Of a stretch of DNA of 64,000 nucleotides, positions 8,771-17,470 are shown piece after piece. Location: contig NZ_CAMFHB010000017.1 in assembly GCF_945952055.1 (NCBI RefSeq), positions 1 through 64,000 on the forward strand. The letters run 5' to 3'. A program made the position numbers and the translations under genes. Position 1 is the first letter of the stretch; each line of letters opens with the position of its first letter. The notes beneath the pieces are model-generated. The model made no database searches and was not told the DNA's origin. It was given only the letters and a program-made list of their open reading frames with translations. The DNA is from an uncultured Alsobacter sp. Its GTDB lineage: Bacteria > Pseudomonadota > Alphaproteobacteria > Rhizobiales > Beijerinckiaceae.

Positions 8771-8824
8771 AGCACAAAGTCGGTGGATGGAGGGCTTCGA
8801 TACGTTCATCCTCGACCTCTCGGC

Positions 8825-8912
8825 CGTCATGGCCGGGCTTGGCCCGGTCATCCACGACTTTGCCGGGGCCGCCCAGAAGGCGTGGATGCCCGGGCCGAGC
8901 CTGGGCATGACG
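8825..8912. repeat. Imperfect long inverted repeat of a second intergenic repeat family
   Basis: The segment 8825-8856 (begins CGTCATGGCCGGGC, ends CATCCACG) faces an imperfect inverted relative at 8881-8912 (begins CGTGGATGCCCGGGC, ends GGGCATGACG). This resembles repetitive intergenic hairpins widespread in Hyphomicrobiales. The rest of the 8705-9018 gap (314 bp) holds only the operator at 8758-8770 and no gene that I can support. Confidence 0.6.
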
Positions 8913-9018
8913 CGCGCAGGGAGGGAGCCGGGAGCGGCGATAGTCCCGTCGTCTCGCGAGGGGAGGACATCGGAGCGGAAGGCGTGGGCCCTGAGGGTGC
9001 CTGTTCAGAGGCCGCCCC

Positions 9019-11133
9019 TCACTCCCCCGCCAGCCGCAGCACGAGGACGTCCTTCGCGGGGACGGTGATCTGGTCGCCGGGCAGTTCGCCACCCAGCGGC
9101 CAATGGCACGCGACCGGGCGCGCGCCCGCCAGCCGGCCCGACAGCACCACCCGCGTGCTGCGCTCCTGCGCCGTCGGATTCACGAGCCACAGGAACGTCC
9201 CCGCCTCCCCCTCGTGGATGCGCGCAAAAAGCTGCGGGTCGTCGAGGCGGACATGGGCCTCGCGGCCGGTCCAGGCGAAGACGTCCTGGAAGTAGCGGCG
9301 GTTCTCCGGGGCGCTGCTCTCGTAGTAGCCGATCGACGGATTGGTGCCGACGAGGAGCGTGCGTCCCTTGCCGAAGCTGTTCTCGACGACCGCCACGCGC
9401 CCGCCCTCGAAATGGCCCAGCGCCTTGCCGGTCGTGGGCACGTAGGACTGCAGGAGGCCGCCGCCGCGCACCGGCTGGGCCTGGTAGTCGAAGCGGATGC
9501 GGTCGCCGATGTCGGGCATGAACTCGACCTCGTCCTGGGCCACGCCGAAGACCGCGTCGAGGCCGAAGTTCGGCTGGGCCTGGCCGACATGGCCGCGGTC
9601 GCCGAAATAGCCCGGGCAGGCCTCGCTGACGAGCGTGCCGCCGGCGTCCACCCAGGTCTTCAGCTTCTCGGCGTGGGCCTGCGTCAGCATGATCGGATAG
9701 GGGGCGTAGATCGTGTCGTAGGCGTCGATGTCGTCGATGTGGACCCAGTCCGGCTGGATGCCGGTTTCGAGGAAGCCGCGATAGGCGCCCCATAGGGCGG
9801 CCGGCGAGGGCTTCTCCTTGCGCTCGAAGCAGAGCGCGTAGTCGAAGTCCATGGCCTCGGGCACGAACAGGATGCCGATCTCGCCCTTCACGGGCTTGGC
9901 CTCCCACATGCCGGCCTGGGCCGGATCGTTGGCCCATTTGGCGATACGGCTCTGCATGTCGGAGCGCGGCGTGCGCGAGCCGTCCATGCCGTAGGCGCCG
10001 AAGGCGCCGAAGAGCGGGCCGTCGAGGAGTGGGCGCCAGCGCAGGTTCAGGACGCCGCGCGCGCCGCCGGCGAAGGAGAGCAGCGTCCAGATGCGCAGGT
10101 CCTCGGGCGTGGCGACGCGCCCGTCCTCCTTGTCGCGGCCGATCACCTGGGGCTGCAGCCAGAGCGGGCCGCCCTGGCGCTCGGCGTGCCAGAACGGCTT
10201 GCCGCGCGAGGCGCCGCGCACGATGTCGACGCCGTACCAGCTCTTCCACGGCTCGGTGCCCTTGCGGGCCTGGATCCAGGTGAAGCCGTAGACCTCGACC
10301 TTGGAGGCGGCGAGCCAGTCGTCGCAGGCATTCGCCGAGTAGAACGGCACGGCGCTCGATATGCCGTGCGCCGCGATCATGCAGTCCGGGTCGATGGAGC
10401 GCACGAGGTCGATGCGCCATTGCATCTGCTCATAGGCGTTGTCGCGGCGGAACTGCAGCCAGTCGAGCACCTCGGGGTAGGGCGCCATCTGCACCGGCGG
10501 CTCGATGTCCTCCCACTCGGCGTAGCTGTAGCGGTTCCAGGCCCGCGCCAGCGTCTTCAGCGAGCCGTAGCGTGCCTTCAGCCACTCGCGGAAGGCGGCC
10601 TTGGTCCAGGTGCTGTATTCGACGTCGGCGCCGATGTTGCACTCGTTCCAGATGTCGTAGCCGAGCAGTCCCGGATGGCCCTTGTAGCGTGTCGCCATGG
10701 CGGTCAGGAACTTGCCCGCCGCCTCCTTCACGGCCGGGCTGTTCAGCGTCAGCACGCCGGCGCCCCAGCCGTTGTTGGCGAAGCCGCCGGTGGCGCTGCT
10801 GACGCCCATGAGGGAGGAGAGGGGCCGCCCGTCCGCGCGGATCTGGCGGGCGTCGGCATAGCGCCGCACGGCCCAGTCGGGCACAGCGTGGATGAGCTCG
10901 GCGACCACGGTCTTGATGCCGTTCTTCGCGGCGAGGTCGAGCTGGCGATCGTATTCCTCGAAGTCGTATTCGCCGGGCGCGACCTCGATCGAGCCCCACA
11001 TGAACCAGTGCCGGAAGACGTTCATGCCGTCTTCCGCCGCCACGCCGTAGTCGCGCTCCCAGTGCTCGCGCGGCGGATTGGACTTGCGGAAATAGACCGC
11101 GCCGAAGGGAAGCTGCATGGGAAGTCGGGCCAT
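9019..11133 (-). CDS. GH42-type beta-galactosidase
   Basis: A 704-residue glycoside hydrolase family 42 protein. Residues ~10-380 form the TIM barrel: GMNVFRHWFMWGSIE, the acid/base Glu164 in GYDIWNECNIG, and a probable nucleophile Glu318 in GKPFWHAERQGG. Residues ~390-610 look like the trimerisation domain (GATase1-like, KTWVDAGGTLVSEACPGYFGD), and the C-terminus is a small beta domain. No signal peptide is present, so hydrolysis is expected in the cytoplasm after import. The ATG at 11133 has a GGAGA ribosome binding site. It is the last gene of the minus-strand operon that starts with the binding protein at 19396. GH42 enzymes release beta-galactose, though some prefer alpha-L-arabinopyranosides; exact specificity is not readable here. 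Confidence 0.87.
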   Translation of the reverse strand: MARLPMQLPFGAVYFRKSNPPREHWERDYGVAAEDGMNVFRHWFMWGSIEVAPGEYDFEEYDRQLDLAAKNGIKTVVAELIHAVPDWAVRRYADARQIRADGRPLSSLMGVSSATGGFANNGWGAGVLTLNSPAVKEAAGKFLTAMATRYKGHPGLLGYDIWNECNIGADVEYSTWTKAAFREWLKARYGSLKTLARAWNRYSYAEWEDIEPPVQMAPYPEVLDWLQFRRDNAYEQMQWRIDLVRSIDPDCMIAAHGISSAVPFYSANACDDWLAASKVEVYGFTWIQARKGTEPWKSWYGVDIVRGASRGKPFWHAERQGGPLWLQPQVIGRDKEDGRVATPEDLRIWTLLSFAGGARGVLNLRWRPLLDGPLFGAFGAYGMDGSRTPRSDMQSRIAKWANDPAQAGMWEAKPVKGEIGILFVPEAMDFDYALCFERKEKPSPAALWGAYRGFLETGIQPDWVHIDDIDAYDTIYAPYPIMLTQAHAEKLKTWVDAGGTLVSEACPGYFGDRGHVGQAQPNFGLDAVFGVAQDEVEFMPDIGDRIRFDYQAQPVRGGGLLQSYVPTTGKALGHFEGGRVAVVENSFGKGRTLLVGTNPSIGYYESSAPENRRYFQDVFAWTGREAHVRLDDPQLFARIHEGEAGTFLWLVNPTAQERSTRVVLSGRLAGARPVACHWPLGGELPGDQITVPAKDVLVLRLAGE

Positions 11134-11171
11134 CGGTGTCTCCGGGAGTCTCTGGCGCGTCGAAGGATTGG

Positions 11172-12896
11172 TCAGGCGGGGACCGGCGCCACGAAGCGGC
11201 GCCGGTTGAGCATGCGCTTGTGGCGCGGATCGGGGCTCGGCACTGCCGAGATGAGGCTCTGGGTGTAGGGCTCGCGCGGGGCCGAGCAGATCTCTGCGGC
11301 GGGCCCGATCTCGACGATCTTTCCGCGATGCATCACGGCGACGCGGTCGCAGAAATAGCGGATCACCGAGATGTCGTGGGAGATGAAGACGAAGGAGAGC
11401 GACAGGCGCTGCTGCAGCTCCAGCAGCAGGTCGAGCACCTGGCTGCGGATCGACACGTCGAGCGCCGACGTCGCCTCGTCGGCGATGATGACGCGGGGAT
11501 CGAGCGCCAGCGCGCGCGCGATCCCGATGCGCTGGCGCTGGCCGCCCGAGAAGGCGTGCGGATAGCGCTCCATGCCCTTGGGGTCGAGCCCCACCATGGT
11601 CATCAGTTCGGCGACGCGGGCCTGCACCTGCTTGCGGTCCTGGCCAAGGCCCGAGACGACGAGCGGATCGGCGATGATCTCGCGCACGGTCATGCGCGGG
11701 TTGAGCGATCCGAACGGGTCCTGGAAGACGAAGCGGACGTCGCGGCGGAAGGCCGCGAGGCCCCCGGCGTCGAGCGTCGTGACTTCCCGCATCGCGCCAT
11801 CGGCGCCCCGGTAGGAGATGCTGCCGGCGGTGGGCTCGATGACCCGCATCAGGAGCTTGCCGATGGTGGTCTTGCCCGATCCGCTCTCGCCGACGATGCC
11901 GAGGTTCTCGCCCGCATGCAGGTCGAAGCTCACGTCGTCCACGGCCTTCAGCGAGAAGGGCTTGCGGCCGAAGAAGCTGCCTTCGGTCGAATAGACCTTC
12001 GAGAGGTTGCTGACCGACAGGACCGGTTCGCCCGCGGGCGCCACGGTGCGGGCGCCGCGCTCGAGCTTCACCGTCGCGGCCAGGAGCTGGCGCGTGTAGG
12101 GGTGTTGCGGGGCGTGGAAGATCGCGTCGACCCCGCCGGTCTCGACGACCTTGCCGTAGCGCATCACCGCGACCGTGTCGGCCGTCTCGGCCACGACCCC
12201 GAGGTCGTGGGTGATGAGCAGCATGGACATGCCCTTCTCGACCTGGAGCCGGCGCACGAGATCGAGGATCTCGGCCTGCGTCGTCACGTCGAGGGCGGTG
12301 GTCGGCTCGTCGGCGATGAGGATTTCCGGGTTGCCGGCGAGAGCCATCGCGATCATGGCGCGTTGGCGCATGCCGCCGGAAAACTCGAAGGCGTAGCGGT
12401 CGACCATGGCGGCCGGATTGCTGATCTCGACCTGCCGCAGCAGCTCGATGGTGCGCTCGCGGGCCTCGTCCTTCGAGAGCCCGCTGTGCAGGCGCACGGC
12501 CTGGCCGATCTGGAAACCGATGGTGTGGACCGGCGAGAGCGAGCTCATCGGCTCCTGGAACACGAGGCCGATGCGCTTGCCGCGGATGGCCCGGATGGCC
12601 CGGCTTTTCGGATCGAGCGTCGCGACGTCGACGGCGCCGTCACCCTCGCGCAGGAGAATGCTGCCGCCGACGAGCCGGCCGGGCCGTTCGACGAGGCCCA
12701 TCAGCGAGCGCGCCGTGACGCTCTTGCCCGAGCCGCTTTCGCCCACGAGGCAGAGCGTCTCGCCGCGCCGCAGGTCGAAGCTCACCTGCCGGACCGCGTG
12801 CAGGATGTAGTCGTGCATGGTGAAGTCGATCGAGAGATCGCGGACCGACAGCACGACGTCGGGAGGCAGGGACTGGGTCGGGGGCAGGCCGCTCAT
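11172..12896 (-). CDS. ABC transporter ATP-binding protein with two nucleotide-binding domains (DppD-DppF type)
   Basis: A 574-residue protein with two complete ATPase domains in one chain. The first has [19 protein letters not shown] and [13 protein letters not shown] (actual signature FSGGMRQR); the second, after ~residue 290, has [26 protein letters not shown] and [14 protein letters not shown]. It thus supplies both ATPases of the importer whose permeases lie upstream. The ATG at 12896 is preferred: GAGGGCAGG stands directly before it and it clears the previous stop at 12904, whereas an in-frame ATG at 12929 would overlap that gene. The gene is part of the glycoside-uptake operon. Confidence 0.9.
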   Translation of the reverse strand: MSGLPPTQSLPPDVVLSVRDLSIDFTMHDYILHAVRQVSFDLRRGETLCLVGESGSGKSVTARSLMGLVERPGRLVGGSILLREGDGAVDVATLDPKSRAIRAIRGKRIGLVFQEPMSSLSPVHTIGFQIGQAVRLHSGLSKDEARERTIELLRQVEISNPAAMVDRYAFEFSGGMRQRAMIAMALAGNPEILIADEPTTALDVTTQAEILDLVRRLQVEKGMSMLLITHDLGVVAETADTVAVMRYGKVVETGGVDAIFHAPQHPYTRQLLAATVKLERGARTVAPAGEPVLSVSNLSKVYSTEGSFFGRKPFSLKAVDDVSFDLHAGENLGIVGESGSGKTTIGKLLMRVIEPTAGSISYRGADGAMREVTTLDAGGLAAFRRDVRFVFQDPFGSLNPRMTVREIIADPLVVSGLGQDRKQVQARVAELMTMVGLDPKGMERYPHAFSGGQRQRIGIARALALDPRVIIADEATSALDVSIRSQVLDLLLELQQRLSLSFVFISHDISVIRYFCDRVAVMHRGKIVEIGPAAEICSAPREPYTQSLISAVPSPDPRHKRMLNRRRFVAPVPA

Positions 12897-12903
12897 CCTG
12901 CCC

Positions 12904-14085
12904 TCACCCGTGATAGGGGTCGGCGGCATCGCGCAGCCCGTCCCCGAAGAAGTTGAAGGAGAGCACGGCGAGCACCACGGCCGCGGCCGGCCAGAAGAGC
13001 AGCCACGGTGCGGTCGCCACCGTGCGCACGTTCTGCGCGTCCTGCAGCAGCACGCCCCAGCTCACCACCGGCGGCTTCAGCCCGATGCCGAGGAAGGAGA
13101 GCGAGGTTTCCGCCACGATCATGGTGGGGATCGCGAGCGTCACCACGGCGAGGATGTGGCTCGTCAGCGAGGGCAGGATGTGCCGGAAGATGAGCCGGCG
13201 CTCGCGCGAGCCGTCGAGCCGGGCCGCCGTGACGAAGTCCTCGTTGCGCAGCGCGAGGAAGCGGCCGCGCACCTCGCGGGCGAGGCTCGTCCAGGCGAGC
13301 AGCGACACGATGATGGTGATGACGAAGTAGACCTGCAGCGGCGACCAGGTGACGGGGATCGCCGCCGCGAGGCCGAGCCACAGCGGGATCGTCGGCATGG
13401 CGCTCACCACCTCGACGAGCCGGCCGATCAGCATGTCGACCCAGCCGCCGTAGAAGCCCGCTAGCGCTCCGAGCACCACGCCGAGCATGAGCGACAGGCT
13501 GACGCCGATGAGCCCGATCGACATGGACACCCGCGTTCCGTAGATCAGCCGCGAGAACAGGTCGCGCCCCAGCCGGTCCGTGCCGAGCAGGTACATGGGA
13601 TCGCTCGGCCGCAGCGGGCCGATCAGGTGCGTGTCCATGGGGATGAGGCCCCACAGCGTGTAGGCCGGACCCTTCACGAAGAAGCCGACGGGCACGATGC
13701 GGGTCTCGTCGACGACGAAGGTGCGCCGCAGCGCGACCTTGTCGATCTCGGTGCGGTAGCCCTTCACGTGCAGCTGGAAGGTGCTGGTGCCGTCGGGCTT
13801 GTTGACGAACAGGCCGAGGCGCTGGGGTGGGGCGAAGGTGTATTGCGCCCGCGACGTTTCCGGCAGGCCCGGCGCGATGACCTCGCAGAACAGGGCGACG
13901 AGGTAGAGGAGCACGATCATGGCGCCCGCCGCCATGGCGAGCTTCTGCCGGACGAGCTTGCGCGCGACCAGCCGCCACGGGCCGGCCGCGGCCGTGGCCA
14001 TGGGGTCGGTGCCCTTGCGCAGGGGGGTGATGGCGGGTCCGGATTCCTCGGCGAGGGGGAGGGCGGTGGTGTCAGAGACGGACAT
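12904..14085 (-). CDS. ABC transporter permease (DppC type)
   Basis: A 393-residue inner-membrane permease starting at ATG 14085 behind a CGGAGG ribosome binding site. Longer in-frame starts would begin inside a dispersed repeat and are rejected. An N-terminal cytoplasmic tail and first helix (~residues 40-65) precede an unusually long periplasmic loop (~65-170). Then comes the family GTDRLGRDLFSRLIYGTRVS motif and about five helices, with the EAA loop at ARLDGSRERRLIFRHILP. It ends in the typical FGDGLRDAADPYHG. It forms the channel with the DppB-type permease at 14280-15266. Confidence 0.9.
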   Translation of the reverse strand: MSVSDTTALPLAEESGPAITPLRKGTDPMATAAAGPWRLVARKLVRQKLAMAAGAMIVLLYLVALFCEVIAPGLPETSRAQYTFAPPQRLGLFVNKPDGTSTFQLHVKGYRTEIDKVALRRTFVVDETRIVPVGFFVKGPAYTLWGLIPMDTHLIGPLRPSDPMYLLGTDRLGRDLFSRLIYGTRVSMSIGLIGVSLSLMLGVVLGALAGFYGGWVDMLIGRLVEVVSAMPTIPLWLGLAAAIPVTWSPLQVYFVITIIVSLLAWTSLAREVRGRFLALRNEDFVTAARLDGSRERRLIFRHILPSLTSHILAVVTLAIPTMIVAETSLSFLGIGLKPPVVSWGVLLQDAQNVRTVATAPWLLFWPAAAVVLAVLSFNFFGDGLRDAADPYHG

Positions 14086-14127
14086 CGGTGCCTCCGAGCG
14101 CCGCTGCACCAACCCCGCACCCAAACC

Positions 14128-14239
14128 CCTCATCCTGAGCCACGGCCCGCAGGGCCGTGAGTCGAAGGACGCACAACAGGGCCGCTGCGCCACTCCGCGT
14201 CCTTCGACTCGGCCGCTTTGCGGCCGGCTCAGGATGAGG
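14128..14239. repeat. Two-arm REP/BIME-like inverted repeat, copy B (inverted relative to copy A)
   Basis: The left arm (14128-14171) carries the CGGCCCGCAGGGCCG hairpin and the right arm (14198-14239) the GGCCGCTTTGCGGCC hairpin, so the element is flipped relative to copies A and C. It lies between two permease genes of one operon, where it may modulate mRNA processing rather than end transcription. Confidence 0.8.
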
Positions 14240-14279
14240 GGCGTTGAAAGTGAAGAGGGAGAAAGCCATCACCGTCCTC

Positions 14280-15266
14280 TCAGCCCAGCCTGATCCGCGG
14301 ATCGAGCAGCGCCAGCAGCACGTCCGAGACCAGCATGCCGACCAGCGTCAGCGCGCTCAGCAGCAGGATGAAGCTTCCCGCGAGGTACATGTCCTGCGAG
14401 ACGAGCGCCCGGAAGAGCAGCGGCCCGGCGGTCGGCAGGTTCAGCACGATGGCGACGATCGTCACGCCCGAGACGAGGTGCGGCAGCACCCAGCCCAGTG
14501 CCGAGACGAAGGGGTTGAGCGCGATGCGGACGGGATAGATCAGCACCACCTCGTGCTCGGGCAGGCCCTTGGCGCGGGCTGTCAGCACGTAGGGCTTGTT
14601 GAGCTCGTCGGTGAGGTTGGCGCGCAGGATGCGGATGAGGGCGGCGGTGCCCGAGGAGCCGATGATGATGATCGGGATCCACAGATGTGCCAGCAGGTCG
14701 ACGAACTTGTCCCACGACCACGGTGCGTCCGCGAACTCGGGCGAATAGAGCCCGCCAACGCTCTGACCGAGCCAGGCGAAGGCCACGTACATCAGCACCA
14801 GCGCCAGGATGAAATTCGGGATGGCGAGGCCGAGGAAGCCGATCAGCGTGAAGACGTGGTCGCCGATCGAATGCCGCTTCACGGCCGAGTAGAGGCCGAT
14901 GGGGAAGGAGACCACCCAGACGAAGACGAGGCTCAGGATCGAGATCAGCAGGGTCGAGCCCATGCGTTCCCAGATGAGCTTGGAGACCGGCTGGTTCCAC
15001 TCGAAGGAATAGCCGAAGTCGCCCCGGCTCAGGATGCCCCAGATCCACTTGAAGTACTGGACGTAGAAGGGCTGGTCGAGGCCGTAGATGGACTTCAGCA
15101 ACTCCACCTGCGCCGGGTCGATGGTCTGCCCGCTGTCCGACATGGTGGCGAGCAGGGAGGTCAGGTAGTCGCCCGGCGGCAGCTCGATGATCAGGAACGA
15201 GATCAGCGACATCCCGAACAGCGTCGGGATCATGTAGAGGATGCGGCGCAGGATGTAGCCGGCCAT
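14280..15266 (-). CDS. ABC transporter permease (DppB type)
   Basis: A 328-residue inner-membrane permease with ~six helices. The start has a strong GGGAGGGAGG ribosome binding site. Family features include LIIELPPGDYLTSL near the first periplasmic loop, IYGLDQPFYVQYFKW, the EAA loop ARAKGLPEHEVVLIYPVRIALNP and the terminal ALLDPRIRLG. The insertion of ~40 residues in the first periplasmic loop (SLLATMSDSGQTIDPAQ) is common in permeases of sugar-oligomer-type family 5 importers. It pairs with the DppC-type permease downstream. Confidence 0.9.
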   Translation of the reverse strand: MAGYILRRILYMIPTLFGMSLISFLIIELPPGDYLTSLLATMSDSGQTIDPAQVELLKSIYGLDQPFYVQYFKWIWGILSRGDFGYSFEWNQPVSKLIWERMGSTLLISILSLVFVWVVSFPIGLYSAVKRHSIGDHVFTLIGFLGLAIPNFILALVLMYVAFAWLGQSVGGLYSPEFADAPWSWDKFVDLLAHLWIPIIIIGSSGTAALIRILRANLTDELNKPYVLTARAKGLPEHEVVLIYPVRIALNPFVSALGWVLPHLVSGVTIVAIVLNLPTAGPLLFRALVSQDMYLAGSFILLLSALTLVGMLVSDVLLALLDPRIRLG

Positions 15267-15287
15267 GCGGGACCTCCCTCCCGGCGC

Positions 15288-17387
15288 TCAGGTCCAGGCG
15301 AGGTGCACGACCTCGACGCGCTCGACGGACGGCACCTTCACCGTGGCGCGCCCGCCGGCCACCTCGACCGGCACGTCCCTGTCGGCCACGAGCAGGCGCG
15401 CCTTCGCGCCCGAGCGGCCTTCCGGCAGCGCCACCGACACGGTCTGGGGCGGCAATGGCAGGACCTCGCGGGCCGGGCCCTTCAGCATCATCGGGTTGGT
15501 GAGGTTCATCAGCGACACGGCGAGGCCGGCCGCATCCTCCCGGACCGAGAGGTCGACGATGCCCGGCCCCTCGACGGTGACCCGCGATGGCGTGCCCAAG
15601 GCCCAGCGCACGGCGTTGCCGATCAGGCGGGAGTGGTCCGCGGCCAGCACCTCCCAGAAGATCTCGCCGATGTTCCAGGGAATGTAGACGCTGCGCCCGC
15701 CATGCCCCGTGTCACGCGCCACCACGGCCGCGCCGCGCGGTGCCTCGCGGGGATAGACCTCCTCCATCGGAAGGTCCGGGAAGTCGGGGACGTAGAGGAA
15801 GGGCTGCGACGCCCCCGCGGCCGGTTCCACCGCCAGCAGCCGGGTGCCGCCCATGATGCGGTTGGCGCCGTCGTAGCCGGCGCTGACCGGGTGGTCGCCG
15901 TTCAGCGCCACGTAGGTATTCTTGACGATCCCGCGCGGCCCCGATCCGAACGTGATGCCCAGCACGTCCGCGAGGCCGAACTCCGCGCGCTTGTTGCCGA
16001 CGGCATCCCGCAGCGAACTCTCGTACGCGGCGACGATGCTGCCGCCGCGCTTCACGTAGTCGCGGATCGCCTGGCACTGGTCGTCGGAAAGGCACGAGAC
16101 GTTGGCGAGCACGATGACCTTGAACCGGTCGAGGTTTTCCGCCGTCAGAGCCTGGTCGGAGAGGAGCTCGAAGGGCAGGCGGGCCTCGACCAGCGCATGG
16201 TAGAAGCCGAGGTCGTGGCTCTCGGCCTTGTGCCGGTCCTCCGGCGCCCAGTGGCGGAGCGTCGTGGCGGGGTCGATGACGGCGATTTCCGCCACCGGCG
16301 CCATGGCGCCGACGACGGGCTCGAGCTTGGCCTGCAGCGAGAAGGCCTCGGCGACCGGCGCGACCCAGCGCTTGTCCGGCACCACGCCGTTGAACTTGGT
16401 GAACCAGGCCGAGAGCCCGTGCACCGTGCCGTCGTTGATCCAGAGCTGGATTTCCTCGGGCGCTGTCACCGCGTCCTTCCAGCGATACTCCTCCTCGGGT
16501 CCGATCGAGGTGATCAGGACCACCGGGCGGTCGGGGAAGGTGGCGCGGATGCGCTTGCCGTTGCGCCCGGCCGACCAGCCGACCTCGACGCCGTGCCGGC
16601 CCTGGTGGTCCACCACAAGGAAGGGGCAGTGCTTCGTGATGACCTTGAGGTCGAACTCCATGAGCGAGGCGCCGCTCATGTTGGGGATGAAGCTCGCATG
16701 CGGGCGGATCGCCTTCACCGCGTCGTCCCACTGGGCGATGACGTCGGTCAGCACCTTGCGCCGCCACTGCGTCCAGGCCTGCCAGGCGGGATCCGACGCG
16801 TCGGCCTTGAGCGGCAGATCGTGGCCGGAGAAGTCCTTGAAGCGGCGCCGGCTGTCCTCGCCGTAGTCGATGCCGTGGCCCTGCCAGCGGTTGGCGAAGA
16901 TCGCGTCGATGTCGTACTCGCGCACGATCTCCTTCACGATCTCCGGCATGTACTCGCTGTTGTAGGCGCCGTAGGCGTTCGTCACCCAGATGTCCGGATA
17001 GGCCCAGTGCCGGCGCGGCGTGCCGTCCGCATTGACCTGCACCCAATCCGGATGGGCCTTGGCCGCATCGTCGTGGATCGCGTGCGGATCGACGCGCGCC
17101 ATGACATGCATGCCGAGCTTGCGGGCGCCTTCCACCAGCGCGCCGAAGCTGTCCTTCCCGCCCAGGAAGCGGCTGACGTAGTGGTAGGGCACCTTGCTCG
17201 GGTAGTAGGCGATGTAACCGCCGGCGCTGATGCAGGTGGCGTTCGACTTCGTGCGTCGGAAGACCTCGATCCAGAACTCGGGATCGAACTTCTCCGGGTC
17301 GTCCTCGACCAGCGTCAGCTGTGTCCAGCGGGTCGCCGTGCGGTACCAGTCGGCGGTGCGCAGCGTGGCGGAAGTCGTGCCGGTCAT
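15288..17387 (-). CDS. Putative glycoside hydrolase, GHL6-like barrel plus beta-galactosidase trimerisation-like domain
   Basis: A 699-residue protein. Residues ~20-400 read as a TIM barrel of the hypothetical glycosyl hydrolase 6 kind (FDPEFWIEVFRRTKSN, GMHVMARVDPHAIHDDAAK, HPDWVQVNADGTP, YDIDAIFANRWQGHGIDYG). Residues ~400-620 resemble the GATase1-like trimerisation domain of GH42 enzymes (LDRFKVIVLANVSCLSDDQ, DYVKRGGSIVAAYESS). It has no signal peptide. It sits between the binding protein and the permease genes, so it probably acts on the imported glycoside together with the GH42 enzyme. Catalytic residues are not assignable by eye. It could instead be an unassigned sugar-acting enzyme; the domain name is from general resemblance. 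Confidence 0.65.
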   Translation of the reverse strand: MTGTTSATLRTADWYRTATRWTQLTLVEDDPEKFDPEFWIEVFRRTKSNATCISAGGYIAYYPSKVPYHYVSRFLGGKDSFGALVEGARKLGMHVMARVDPHAIHDDAAKAHPDWVQVNADGTPRRHWAYPDIWVTNAYGAYNSEYMPEIVKEIVREYDIDAIFANRWQGHGIDYGEDSRRRFKDFSGHDLPLKADASDPAWQAWTQWRRKVLTDVIAQWDDAVKAIRPHASFIPNMSGASLMEFDLKVITKHCPFLVVDHQGRHGVEVGWSAGRNGKRIRATFPDRPVVLITSIGPEEEYRWKDAVTAPEEIQLWINDGTVHGLSAWFTKFNGVVPDKRWVAPVAEAFSLQAKLEPVVGAMAPVAEIAVIDPATTLRHWAPEDRHKAESHDLGFYHALVEARLPFELLSDQALTAENLDRFKVIVLANVSCLSDDQCQAIRDYVKRGGSIVAAYESSLRDAVGNKRAEFGLADVLGITFGSGPRGIVKNTYVALNGDHPVSAGYDGANRIMGGTRLLAVEPAAGASQPFLYVPDFPDLPMEEVYPREAPRGAAVVARDTGHGGRSVYIPWNIGEIFWEVLAADHSRLIGNAVRWALGTPSRVTVEGPGIVDLSVREDAAGLAVSLMNLTNPMMLKGPAREVLPLPPQTVSVALPEGRSGAKARLLVADRDVPVEVAGGRATVKVPSVERVEVVHLAWT

Positions 17388-17424
17388 GATGGGTCCTGAC
17401 GCCGGATGAGCGATGCGAGAGGCG

Positions 17425-17447
17425 CTCCCCGCCGCTCAGGCGGGGAG
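17425..17447 (-). terminator. Stem-loop after the binding-protein gene
   Basis: CTCCCCGCC (17425-17433) pairs perfectly with GGCGGGGAG (17439-17447) around a 5-nt loop. It is 23 nt past the binding-protein stop and before the next gene of the same operon. There is no T-run, so an mRNA-stabilising or attenuating role fits better than full termination. It parallels the hairpin at 1942-1965 in the other importer. Confidence 0.5.
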
Positions 17448-17470
17448 GCGAGACGGGGCAGGCGCCGGGC

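Noticed and set aside
11136-12956. Long plus-strand open frame opposite the double ATPase
   Set aside because: Shadow of a gene with two complete sets of Walker and signature motifs.
14244-17399. Open frame of ~1050 codons on the plus strand
   Set aside because: It is antisense to two clear genes (permease and GHL6-like protein), is rich in Arg/His/Asp/Gly as expected for a high-GC shadow frame, and has no family motifs.
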